A stretch of DNA of 64,000 nt from Cellulosimicrobium sp. Marseille-Q4280. Lineage in GTDB: Bacteria; Actinomycetota; Actinomycetes; Actinomycetales; Cellulomonadaceae. Each line of letters begins with the position of its first letter. Position 1 is the stretch's first letter. The notes below the pieces were generated by a model, which saw only the letters and a program-made list of their open reading frames with translations, had not been told where the DNA came from and searched no databases. The position numbers and the translations under genes are program-made. Of the stretch, positions 47,378-55,572 are shown piece by piece. The stretch is from the NCBI RefSeq assembly GCF_943181405.1, contig NZ_CALPBY010000009.1, forward strand, positions 151,174-215,173, read 5' to 3'.

Positions 47378-47764
47378 ATGAGCACCACCACCTCTACGCG
47401 CCGCGGATCGGCTCGCCCTTCCCGATCGTCGAAGACGTCGCACCCGACGTCATCGCCCGCGCCGGTCGGCGCCGGCGCATTCGCGTCCGGCCCTCTGCTC
47501 ACGATCCCCGAGGCGGCCGAGGCGCTGAACATCCCCGAGGGTTCCCTGCGCAAGCAGGTGTCCGGCCGAAAGGTTCCGTTCACCCGCCTGGGCAAGCACG
47601 TGCGCTTCGCCGCTCACCACCTTGCTGCGATTGTCGCGGCGGGGGAGCAGGAGGTCCTCTCGCCGCAGGAGCGGCAGGACGAGCTGGGCGCGTCCGAGCC
47701 GATCGTGCGCCCTCCTTCGAGCGGGCGGCGGCACACGGGCGGGCGCCCCCGCTCGAAGCTGTAG
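47378..47764 (+). CDS. xis: Excisionase-like HTH protein
   Basis: The 128-residue protein has a Ser/Arg-rich N terminus (30-40 residues) and a MerR/excisionase HTH (LLTIPEAAEALNIPEGSLRKQVSGRKVPFTRLGKHVRFAAHHLAAIV), as in helix_turn_helix_17 proteins. It ends in a basic tail (SSGRRHTGGRPRSKL). Its place directly before the convergent integrase gene is the usual excisionase position. It would bend att DNA and favour excision; this is inferred from position and fold. Confidence 0.75.
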   Translation: MSTTTSTRRGSARPSRSSKTSHPTSSPAPVGAGAFASGPLLTIPEAAEALNIPEGSLRKQVSGRKVPFTRLGKHVRFAAHHLAAIVAAGEQEVLSPQERQDELGASEPIVRPPSSGRRHTGGRPRSKL

Positions 47765-47774
47765 ATCCTCACCG

Positions 47775-47824
47775 ACGACGAACGGCGTCCGCACCCGAGC
47801 CCCGGGGCGGACGCCGTTCGTCGT
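47775..47824. terminator. Bidirectional terminator between xis and integrase
   Basis: 18-bp stem (ACGACGAACGGCGTCCGC) around a 14-nt loop, with convergent stops on both sides. Confidence 0.88.
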
Positions 47825-47826
47825 GC

Positions 47827-49134
47827 TCAGGCGGTGCGGAGGCGCCGCGCTCCCCGCGGACCGGGGCGGACCGGCCGCGCGTCGACCTCGGCGCGAGTTG
47901 GCGCGGGCACAATCGCCTGCCGTACCGACGTCATCGCCGTAGCCATCGCCTGAGCCATGACGGGGTCGTGCAGGTCGATCAGGCCGCCGTAGATGTCGTA
48001 GGTGATCTGGATGCTGGCATGGCCGAGCATCTCGGAGACGACCTCGATGCGGACGCCGGCGGCGAGCGTCCACACAACCGCGGTGTGCCGCAGCATGTGC
48101 GGCGTCGCCTTCTTGGTTAGGCCGCGGCGCTCGGCCTCCCGGCGGGCGGGTAGCCACCGGTCGCTGTGGAACTCGGTGTAGCGCCAAGGGTTCCCTCGCG
48201 CGGTGACGAACACATACTCCGAGGCGCCTCGCCCCTCGACGATGGACAGCAGTCGGGATGCCTGGTCGCCGGTGACGACGACGTACCTCGAGCGCCGCGA
48301 CTTCGGCGGCCCGAGGACCCAGCGTGCGCTCTCGCCCTCGCGATGGCGGATCGGCGTCCGGTCGTCCGGCGCCCGCGTCGACCAGGCGCGCACGATGTGG
48401 ATGACCACAGACTCCTGCCCGTCGTCCTCGCGCACCGAGAGGTCGCCAACTCGCAGCGCCGAGACCTCGCCCCAGCGCATGCCCGTCGCGAGCAGCAGGT
48501 CCGCTAGAGGGAGAACGTCGGTCTTGAGGCACGATCGCAGCAGGGCCCACTCCCCGTGCTGGAAGAACCGGATCTGGCGCGCCTCGCGAGCGTCCGTGCT
48601 GGGGAGCTCCGTCAGCTGGCACGGGTTGTCGTGGCGAAGGCCTAGCTTGATCTGCCCGAACTTCATGATCGACGACAGCAGGCCGTGCCAGTTCTTGATC
48701 GACTTCGGCGTCCACGGGACATCGAGCTCGGCGTCGATCCAGTCGGAGATGTCCTCGGGCACGATGTCTGCGAAGGGCAACTTCCCGAACGCGGGCTCCA
48801 GGTGCAGCGCGTAGTTGCGCTGGTACCGGTGCACGGAGTACGCCTTGACGCGGCCGAGGTTGATCCGCCGCTGCTGCTCGGCGAAGAACTCCTCGGCAAC
48901 CGACGCGAAGGTGCGGCCGTCGATGATCGAGTCGATGTAGCCCTCGCCCTTGACCCAGCCGCGCGGCCAGTATTCGCCTGCGCGCTCGACGTCCTCCATG
49001 AAGGACTCGGCTCGTGCGCGGGACGTGAAGGTCTCGGACTGCATCGCGCCGTCGCGCGATCCGCCCAGCCGCCAGCGAACTCGAAAGGCGGTGGATCCGT
49101 CGGACGAGCGCGAGCGCTCGGAGATGTATGCCAT
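47827..49134 (-). CDS. int: Tyrosine site-specific integrase
   Basis: The 435-residue recombinase has an N-terminal arm-binding region (1-~75), a SAM-like core-binding domain (~75-185) and the catalytic domain with R220 (TGMRWGEV), the Lys region (PPKSRRSR), H346-x-x-R349 (HMLRH), H372 (LGHAS) and the Tyr nucleophile, most likely Y382 (YDIYG). All catalytic residues are present. Its start is ~125 bp from the 3' end of tRNA-Leu(GAG), the classic layout for elements that integrate into a tRNA 3' end. Confidence 0.95.
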   Translation of the reverse strand: MAYISERSRSSDGSTAFRVRWRLGGSRDGAMQSETFTSRARAESFMEDVERAGEYWPRGWVKGEGYIDSIIDGRTFASVAEEFFAEQQRRINLGRVKAYSVHRYQRNYALHLEPAFGKLPFADIVPEDISDWIDAELDVPWTPKSIKNWHGLLSSIMKFGQIKLGLRHDNPCQLTELPSTDAREARQIRFFQHGEWALLRSCLKTDVLPLADLLLATGMRWGEVSALRVGDLSVREDDGQESVVIHIVRAWSTRAPDDRTPIRHREGESARWVLGPPKSRRSRYVVVTGDQASRLLSIVEGRGASEYVFVTARGNPWRYTEFHSDRWLPARREAERRGLTKKATPHMLRHTAVVWTLAAGVRIEVVSEMLGHASIQITYDIYGGLIDLHDPVMAQAMATAMTSVRQAIVPAPTRAEVDARPVRPGPRGARRLRTA

Positions 49135-49259
49135 GTGCTGGTTCCTCGGGGTCGGGCCCCCGCCGGAAACCCCCGGCGGTGCGCCCCTGGTGCGCCCATT
49201 GGGAGGGGGCTTCCCCTCCGACCAGGGTGTTTTCCCAGGTCAGAGGGCATGCCCAGAAG
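49135..49259. other. Integrase promoter and att arm region
   Basis: 125 bp between integrase start and tRNA 3' end. It contains a hairpin (CCCCCGCCGG..CCCCCGGCGG type), two near-repeats of GGTGCGCCC, and a pair of pseudo-palindromic segments around CCCCTCCGACC. These are candidates for integrase and excisionase arm sites. Confidence 0.5.
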
Positions 49260-49344
49260 TGTCCGGAGGGGGACTTGAACCCCCACGCCCGATAAAGGGC
49301 ACTAGCACCTCAAGCTAGCGCGTCTGCCATTCCGCCACCCGGAC
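49260..49344 (-). tRNA. tRNA-Leu(GAG), chromosomal, site of integration
   Basis: Class II. Stem CTAGC/GCTAG, loop TTGAGGT. Acceptor GTCCGGG/TCCGGAC, discriminator A, no CCA. Its 3' end faces the integrase, so its 3' half should be the attR core. Confidence 0.95.
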
Positions 49345-49413
49345 GAGTGGACCTTCCCGGCGTTCCCGCCGTTCCGGTGCGGGGAAAAACATAGCACGGC
49401 TGGCGGGTGGATC

Positions 49414-49459
49414 CCGCATCGCGTCCGCCCGCCGACCCGCATCGCGTCCGCCCGCCGAC
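49414..49459. repeat. Tandem 23-bp direct repeat, two copies
   Basis: Two exact head-to-tail units beginning CCGCATCGCGTCCGCCCGCC lie upstream of the chromosomal tRNA-Leu. Confidence 0.85.
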
Positions 49460-49584
49460 CTGCACCGGGAGAGCGCGACGGCGGTGCGCGGGCGCCTGCT
49501 CCGGACCGGTGTGCCGTACCCGGCGTCGGGGGACGACCTGGGGCACACTGGGCGGATGACGGCGACCTCCGGACAGGACCAGGC

Positions 49585-50871
49585 GTGACGGACGAGCAGC
49601 GGCCCGTGAGCGGGCCCACGCCCACGCCACGTCCCGGTTCCGGCTCGGAGCGCTCGGCGGCGTCGGTCAAGCACCTCGCCGGGGCGTCGCGCGAGGCGCG
49701 CAAGGTGGCGGGTGCACGCCGGAACCCGTCGGTCGTCGGGTACGACGAGACGGTGCCCGCGTGGCTGCGGACGACGGCGGGCTGGTCCTGGCGGCTGCTC
49801 ATGGTCGTGGCCGCGGTCGCCCTGATCTTCTACGCGACGGCACAGGTCCAGCTCGTGTTCGTCGCGGTCTTCCTGGCGCTCGTCATCACGTCGGTGCTGC
49901 GGCCCGTGACGGACTTCTACGCGCGGATCATGCCGCGCGGGCTCGCGACCGCTCTCGCGATCCTCTCCGCGCTGCTCTTCTTCGCGGGTCTGCTGACGTA
50001 CATCATCACGTCGGTCGCGGGGCAGTGGGAGGAGCTCGCGGGCGAGTTCAGCGACGGCATCGACCAGATCCTCGACTTCCTGGAGAACGGTCCGCTCCCG
50101 GTCTCGATCACGGGCGACGACGTCAACGAGTGGATCGAGAACGGGCGGCAGTGGCTCACCGAGCACGGCGGCGACATCGCGAGCCAGGCGGCCGCGAGTG
50201 CCGGGTCGGTGTTCGAGGCGTTCGCCGCGATCGCCCTCGCCATCTTCTGCACCGTGTTCTTCCTCGCACGGGGCAAGGACCTGTGGACGTGGTTCCTCAA
50301 CCAGCTCCCGGCGCGCTCGCGCGAGAGCTGGAAGATCGCCGGGGGAGCGGGCTGGTACACGTTCTCGGGCTACGCGCGCGGCACCGTGCTCATCGCGCTC
50401 GCCGACGGCGCCCTCGCCTTCATCCTCCTCGCGATCCTCGGCGTCCCGCTCGCCGCGCCGCTCGCGGTGCTCGTGTTCATCGGTGCCTTCATCCCGATCA
50501 TCGGGGCGCCGCTCGCCATGATCATCGCCGCGGTCGTGGCGCTCGCCGCGGACGGCTTCGTCACGGCGCTCATCGTCACGGTCGGGATCGCCCTCATCGG
50601 GCAGTTCGAGGGCCACATCCTGCAGCCGCTCATCATGGGCGCCCAGGTCTCGCTGCACCCCGTGGTCGTCGCGCTCGCCGTCACCGGCGGGACGTTGCTG
50701 GCCGGGATCCTCGGTGCCGTGGTGTCCGTGCCGCTCGTCGCCGTCGCCTGGGCGGTGTTCTCGAAGCTGCGGCACAAGGACCCGCCGATGGAGGACGAGA
50801 TCCCCACGGCCAAGGAGATCGCCCTCTCGGAGGGGCCGTCGCCGACGTCGCCGACACGCGACGCCGGCTGA
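49585..50871 (+). CDS. AI-2E family transporter
   Basis: This 428-residue membrane protein has paired N-terminal spans (AVALIFYATAQVQLVFVAVFLALVITSVL), a large periplasmic-type helical segment, and C-terminal spans with the family motif PLIMGAQVSLHPVVVALAVTGG. The family (PF01594) exports small molecules or ions; AI-2 transport is proven for few members. It starts at GTG 49585 and is the first gene on the chromosomal side of the element. Confidence 0.9.
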   Translation: MTDEQRPVSGPTPTPRPGSGSERSAASVKHLAGASREARKVAGARRNPSVVGYDETVPAWLRTTAGWSWRLLMVVAAVALIFYATAQVQLVFVAVFLALVITSVLRPVTDFYARIMPRGLATALAILSALLFFAGLLTYIITSVAGQWEELAGEFSDGIDQILDFLENGPLPVSITGDDVNEWIENGRQWLTEHGGDIASQAAASAGSVFEAFAAIALAIFCTVFFLARGKDLWTWFLNQLPARSRESWKIAGGAGWYTFSGYARGTVLIALADGALAFILLAILGVPLAAPLAVLVFIGAFIPIIGAPLAMIIAAVVALAADGFVTALIVTVGIALIGQFEGHILQPLIMGAQVSLHPVVVALAVTGGTLLAGILGAVVSVPLVAVAWAVFSKLRHKDPPMEDEIPTAKEIALSEGPSPTSPTRDAG

Positions 50872-50925
50872 GTCCCCGGAGGGGCCGTGCCCCGCCGCTC
50901 CCCGTGCTGTGGCCCGGGCCCATCG

Positions 50926-51228
50926 TCAGCGCGGGACGGCGGAGACCCCCGCCGCGAGGCGGAGGGTGACGTGGACCTGGTCGCCCACGCCCTTGCCGAG
51001 CCGGTCCCGGATCGCCCGGAGGACGGCGAGCAGGTGAGGACCGCCGTAGGCGACGAGGGACGCGTGGTAGGCGACGTCGTCGACCTCGACCCGCACGGGC
51101 ACGCGCCCGCGCGTGCCGAACAGGTCCGTGGTGTCGACGGGCACCTCGACGAACACGCCCGACGCGGTGCCGGAGTCGACGAGGACGGCGTCGAACTCCA
51201 CCTCGCCGGGGTCCGTCCACGTGGGCAT
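50926..51228 (-). CDS. DUF1905 domain protein
   Basis: This 100-residue protein matches DUF1905 throughout: EFDAVLVDSG, FVEVPVDTTDLFGTRGRVPVRVEVDDVAYHASLVAYGG, then HLLAVLRAIRDRLGKGVGDQVHVTLRL. The family forms a small beta-barrel; function unknown. It runs convergent with the AI-2E gene. Confidence 0.85.
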   Translation of the reverse strand: MPTWTDPGEVEFDAVLVDSGTASGVFVEVPVDTTDLFGTRGRVPVRVEVDDVAYHASLVAYGGPHLLAVLRAIRDRLGKGVGDQVHVTLRLAAGVSAVPR

Positions 51229-51332
51229 GGCCCGACCGTAGCCGACGGGCCGGACCTGCGGAACCCTCGCCGCGCGCTGCGGCGCAGAGCGGTCGTCGTG
51301 CGCGCCGGGGCGACGCGCGACGACACTGGACC

Positions 51333-52448
51333 ATGAGGATCGGGATACCCACCGAGGTCAAGAACCACGAGGACCGCGTCGCGCTCACCCCCGCCGGCGC
51401 CCACCACCTCGTGCGGGCCGGGCACGACGTGCTCGTCCAGTCCGGGGCCGGCGCCGGCTCCCACCTGCCCGACGAGGAGTTCGAGCGCGCGGGCGCGCGC
51501 GTCGTCGCCACCGCCGAGGAGGTGTGGGGCGAGGCCGAGCTCGTGTGCAAGGTCAAGGAGCCGGTCGCGAGCGAGTACGGCCACCTGCGCGAGGACCTGC
51601 TGCTGTTCGCCTACCTGCACCTCGCCGCCGACGCCGCGGGCACGCGTGCGCTGCTCGACGCCGGGACGACGTCCGTCGCGTACGAGACCGCGCAGGCCCC
51701 GGACGGGAGCCTGCCCCTGCTCGCACCGATGAGCGAGGTCGCGGGGCGCATGGCGACCCAGGTGGGCGCATGGCTCCTGCAGCGCCCGGCCGGCGGCCGC
51801 GGCGTCCTGCTGGGCGGCGTGCCCGGGACGCCGCCGGGGCGGGTCGTCGTCCTGGGGGGTGGAACGGCGGGGCGCAACGCGGCGCAGGTCGCGGTCGGGT
51901 TGCGCGCCGAGGTGACCGTCCTCGACCTGTCGCTGCCCGTGCTGCGCGGCCTCGACGTCGAGTTCTCCGGTCACGTGCGGACGGTCGCGTCGAGCCTGTA
52001 CGCCGTCGAGCGGGCGGTGCTCGAGGCCGACCTCGTGGTCGGGGCCGTCCTCGTCGCCGGAGCCCGCGCTCCGCGGCTCGTGAGCGACGACCTCGTCGCC
52101 CGCATGCGCCCCGGAGCGGTGCTCGTCGACATCGCCGTCGACCAGGGCGGGTGCTTCGAGGGCTCGCACCCCACGACCCACGACGACCCGACGTTCGCCG
52201 TCCACGGCACGACCTTCTACTGCGTCGCCAACATGCCCGGCGCCGTCCCGGTCACGAGCACGCAGGCGCTGACGAGCGCGACGCTGCCGTACCTCGCGGC
52301 GCTCGCGGACGGAGGGCTCGACGCCCTCCGCGACGACCCGCTCCTGGCGTCCGGCGCGTCGACGCACCGCGGCGTGCTGCTCAACGAGGCCGTCGCGGCG
52401 GCGCACGGTCTCGGGTGGTCGCCCCTCGTCGAGGTGCTCGCGGGCTGA
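51333..52448 (+). CDS. ald: Alanine dehydrogenase
   Basis: The 371-residue protein fits the family length. MRIGIPTEVKNHEDRVALTPAG and KVKEP are the substrate-site motifs, with the catalytic His in LHLAAD; the NAD-binding GGGTAGRNAAQVA loop lies at about residue 175, and MPGAVPVTSTQALT follows. It converts L-alanine, NAD and water to pyruvate, ammonia and NADH. One internal loop (PAGGRGVLLGGVPGTPPG) is typical of this group. Confidence 0.95.
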   Translation: MRIGIPTEVKNHEDRVALTPAGAHHLVRAGHDVLVQSGAGAGSHLPDEEFERAGARVVATAEEVWGEAELVCKVKEPVASEYGHLREDLLLFAYLHLAADAAGTRALLDAGTTSVAYETAQAPDGSLPLLAPMSEVAGRMATQVGAWLLQRPAGGRGVLLGGVPGTPPGRVVVLGGGTAGRNAAQVAVGLRAEVTVLDLSLPVLRGLDVEFSGHVRTVASSLYAVERAVLEADLVVGAVLVAGARAPRLVSDDLVARMRPGAVLVDIAVDQGGCFEGSHPTTHDDPTFAVHGTTFYCVANMPGAVPVTSTQALTSATLPYLAALADGGLDALRDDPLLASGASTHRGVLLNEAVAAAHGLGWSPLVEVLAG

Positions 52449-52533
52449 GCGCGGGTCTCGCCGGTCCGGCGCGTCGCCGAACCCGTCCGAAAGGACGTGC
52501 GCCCTCGCGGCGGGTCGTGACAGGTTGGGTCCC

Positions 52534-53169
52534 GTGCAGCCCTTCGCCCTGGACGACGGCGTCGTCCACCTCGCCTCCCCGACCCTCGACGACGTCGACG
52601 CGATCACCGTCGCGTGCCAGGACCCCGACGTCGCCGCCTGGACCGTCGTCCCGTCGCCGTACACGCGCGACGACGCGCTGGGCTTCGTGCAGGGCTACGT
52701 GGCACCGGGCTGGGAGCGCGGGAGCGTCTTCACCTGGGCGGTGCGCGAGTCGGTCGGGCCGTCGGGCGTGCCCGGGCCGGAGGGCGCCGGACCGTTGCTC
52801 GGGATGTTCGGGCTGGGCCTCGACGACGGCCCGGACGGGCAGCGCTCCGCCGAGCTCGGCTACTGGATGTCGCCCGCCGGCCGCGGCCGCGGTCTCGCGA
52901 CGGCCGCCGGTCGCCTCGTCGTCGACTGGGCGTTCGACCCGGAGGGGCTCGGCCTCGCGCGCCTGTCCTGGGAGGCGTACGTCGGGAACTGGCCGTCGCG
53001 TCGCCTCGCGTGGCGGCTCGGCTTCCGTGTCGAGGGGACCGTGCGCGGTCACTCCCTGCAGCGGGGCGTCCGCCGCGACGCGTGGGTGGCGACGCTCCTG
53101 CCGGACGACCCGCGCGAGCCGGTCGAGCCGTGGCCCGACGCCGCACCCCGCCTCGCGACGACCTCCTGA
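52534..53169 (+). CDS. GNAT N-acetyltransferase, RimJ/RimL type
   Basis: Read from GTG 52534 this is 211 residues. It shows the GNAT order: LDDVDAITVACQDPDVAAW, an acetyl-CoA loop (SPAGRGRGLATAAGRLVVDWAF), and NWPSRRLAWRLGFRVEGTVR, as in RimJ/RimL-type ribosomal-protein acetyltransferases. TTG 52525 is possible but has a poorer SD. Substrate unknown. Confidence 0.85.
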   Translation: MQPFALDDGVVHLASPTLDDVDAITVACQDPDVAAWTVVPSPYTRDDALGFVQGYVAPGWERGSVFTWAVRESVGPSGVPGPEGAGPLLGMFGLGLDDGPDGQRSAELGYWMSPAGRGRGLATAAGRLVVDWAFDPEGLGLARLSWEAYVGNWPSRRLAWRLGFRVEGTVRGHSLQRGVRRDAWVATLLPDDPREPVEPWPDAAPRLATTS

Positions 53170-53236
53170 GGTCCGTCGCGCCGCCCGGGTGGATTCCGTT
53201 TCACCCGGGCGGCGCCGCGGGGCGAGGATGGGGGCC

Positions 53237-55354
53237 ATGACGTCCCATCCGCTCGCGCCCACCGGCGCAGACCTCGACCTCGATCCCGCCAACCCGTTCG
53301 CCGCCCCGTCGCGGCTGCCGTACGAGCTGCCCGACTACACCGCGGTGCGCGAGGAGCACTACGTGCCCGCGCTGCGCGCGGCGATGGCTGCGCAGCGTGC
53401 CGCCGTCGAGGCGATCGCCACCGACCCGGAGGCTCCCTCGGTGGCCAACACGCTCGAGGCTCTCGAGCGCTCCGGCCGCAGCCTGTCACGGGTCGCGCAC
53501 GCGTTCTACAACCAGCTCAGCGCCGACGCGACGCCGGGGCTGGAGGACATCGAGGAGGAGCTCGCACCCGAGTACGCGGCCCACCACGACGCGATCTACA
53601 TGGACGCGCGCCTGTACGCGCGGGCGCGGGCGCTCCAGGATGCCGTCGACGCCGGCGACGAGACGCTGGAGCCCGACGCCGCGTGGCTGCTGCACACGCT
53701 GCTCACCGACTTCCGCCGTTCGGGCGTCGAGCTCGACGCGGCGGAGCAGGAGCGCCTGCGCGAGATCAACGGCCGTCTGACGAGCCTCGAGGCGGCGTTC
53801 GGGCGCAAGCTCCTCGCCGGGGCCAACGCGGCGAGCGTGCTCGTGACGGACCGTGCCGAGCTCGTCGGCCTCGCGGACGACGCGGTCGCCGGTGCGGCCG
53901 AGGCCGCCGCGGCGCGCGGTCACGAGGGCGCGTGGCTGCTCGAGATGCAGCTCCCGACCCAGCAGGGCGTGCTCGCGTCCCTCACGGACCGCGACGTGCG
54001 CGAGCGCGTGCAGCGCGCGTCCGAGGGCCGCGGCGCGACGGGCGACGACCACGACACGCGCGAGATCGTCCTCGAGACCGTGCGCCTGCGCGCCGAGCGC
54101 GCGCGCCTCCTCGGTTACGAGCACCACGCCGCGTACGTCGCCGAGGACGCGACGGCGAAGACGACCGACGCCGTGAACGCGATGCTGTCCCGGCTCGCGC
54201 CGGCCGCCGTCGCGAACGCGCGCCGCGAGGCCGCGGACCTGGAGGCGGCCCTGCAGGCGGACCACGCCGGCGCGAGCCTGCGGGCCTCGGACTGGTCCTT
54301 CTACGCCGAGCGCGTGCGCAAGGACCGCTACGCGCTCGACGACGCGCTCCTGCGCCCGTACCTCGAGCTCGAGCGCGTCGTGCACGACGGCGTCTTCCGT
54401 GCCGCGAACCGGCTGTTCGGGATCTCGTTCACCGAGCGCGCGGACCTCGTCGGGTACCACCCGGACGTGCGCGTGTTCGAGGTGTTCGACGCCGAGACCC
54501 CGGGCCAGCCGGGCGAGGGGATGGGCCTGTTCCTCGCCGACTGGTACACGCGCGAGTCGAAGCGCGGCGGCGCCTGGATGAACAACCTCGTCGACCAGAA
54601 CCACCTGCTCGACCAGAAGCCGGTCGTCGTGAACAACCTCAACATCGTCAAGCCGCCGGCCGGACAGCCGACGCTGCTCGTGTGGGACGAGGTCATCACG
54701 CTGTTCCACGAGTTCGGGCACGCGCTGCACGGGCTCTTCTCCGACGTGCGGTTCCCGTCGCAGTCGGGCACCGACGTGCCGCGCGACTTCGTCGAGTACC
54801 CCTCGCAGGTCAACGAGATGTGGGCCTGGGAGCCGGAGATCCTGCGCGCCTACGCCGTGCACCACGAGACCGGGGAGCCCATGCCGGCGGAGTGGGTCGA
54901 CACGATGCTCGCGTCGCGCCAGTTCAACGAGGGCTTCGGCACGACCGAGTACCTTGCGGCGGCGCTGCTCGACCAGGCCTGGCACCAGCTCTCGGCCGAC
55001 GCCGTGCCGACGTCGGTGGAGGACGTGCTGCCCTTCGAGGCCGCCGCGCTCGACGGCGCGGGCGTGGCGTTCGCGCCGGTCCCGTCGCGGTACCGCACCA
55101 CGTACTACAACCACGTGTTCGGCGGCGGGTACTCGGCCGGGTACTACTCGTACATCTGGTCGGAGGTGCTCGACGCCGACACGGTCGAGTGGTACCGCGA
55201 GAACGGCGGCCTGACGCGCGAGAACGGCGAGCGGTTCCGTCGCGCGCTCCTCGCGCGCGGTGGCTCGCAGGACCCGCTGCAGTCCTTCCGCGAGCTGCGC
55301 GGTCGCGACGCGGACATCGCGCCGCTGCTCGCCCGCCGCGGCCTCGACGCCTGA
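53237..55354 (+). CDS. M3 family oligopeptidase / peptidyl-dipeptidase
   Basis: The 705-residue zinc peptidase starts with NPFAAPSRLPYELPDYTAVREEHYVPAL and carries HEFGHALHGLFSD (HExxH-type HEFGH), the downstream Glu ligand region (FVEYPSQVNEMW), and RYRTTYYNHVFGGGYSAGYYSY at the C terminus. This is the Dcp/oligopeptidase A group, which cuts small peptides in the cytosol. ATG 53237 is chosen; ATG 53228, three codons upstream, is equally possible. Confidence 0.93.
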   Translation: MTSHPLAPTGADLDLDPANPFAAPSRLPYELPDYTAVREEHYVPALRAAMAAQRAAVEAIATDPEAPSVANTLEALERSGRSLSRVAHAFYNQLSADATPGLEDIEEELAPEYAAHHDAIYMDARLYARARALQDAVDAGDETLEPDAAWLLHTLLTDFRRSGVELDAAEQERLREINGRLTSLEAAFGRKLLAGANAASVLVTDRAELVGLADDAVAGAAEAAAARGHEGAWLLEMQLPTQQGVLASLTDRDVRERVQRASEGRGATGDDHDTREIVLETVRLRAERARLLGYEHHAAYVAEDATAKTTDAVNAMLSRLAPAAVANARREAADLEAALQADHAGASLRASDWSFYAERVRKDRYALDDALLRPYLELERVVHDGVFRAANRLFGISFTERADLVGYHPDVRVFEVFDAETPGQPGEGMGLFLADWYTRESKRGGAWMNNLVDQNHLLDQKPVVVNNLNIVKPPAGQPTLLVWDEVITLFHEFGHALHGLFSDVRFPSQSGTDVPRDFVEYPSQVNEMWAWEPEILRAYAVHHETGEPMPAEWVDTMLASRQFNEGFGTTEYLAAALLDQAWHQLSADAVPTSVEDVLPFEAAALDGAGVAFAPVPSRYRTTYYNHVFGGGYSAGYYSYIWSEVLDADTVEWYRENGGLTRENGERFRRALLARGGSQDPLQSFRELRGRDADIAPLLARRGLDA

Positions 55355-55385
55355 CGCGCCGCCCGCACGCCCGAAGACCAGGAAC

Positions 55386-55490
55386 CGCGAGGTAGTACCC
55401 CGGTTCCGCGAGGTAGTACCGCTGTCACGACAGCGGTACTACCTCGCGCGACCGGGGTACGACGTCGTCCCACCGGGGTACTACCTCGCG
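55386..55490. repeat. Nested palindrome with four copies of CGCGAGGTAGTACC
   Basis: Two direct copies (55386 and 55407) and two inverted copies (55435 and 55477). The inner pair forms a 20-bp perfect palindrome around AC (55407-55448); the outer pair continues with ACCCCGG/CCGGGGT. It lies between M3 and M20 peptidase genes and may be a REP-like element, a terminator or an operator cluster. Confidence 0.8.
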
Positions 55491-55572
55491 GCCTCGCTCC
55501 GGCCGGGTCCGCCCGGCGAGCGGCCGACGGCGGTGCGACGTGCCGCCGTCGTGCCCGGGTAGCGTGGGGCGC

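Noticed and set aside
1-49260. Prophage interpretation
   Set aside because: No capsid, portal, terminase or tail genes in 49 kb; the hydrolase, VirB8-like and FtsK-like genes fit a conjugative element better. The unseen left part could change this.
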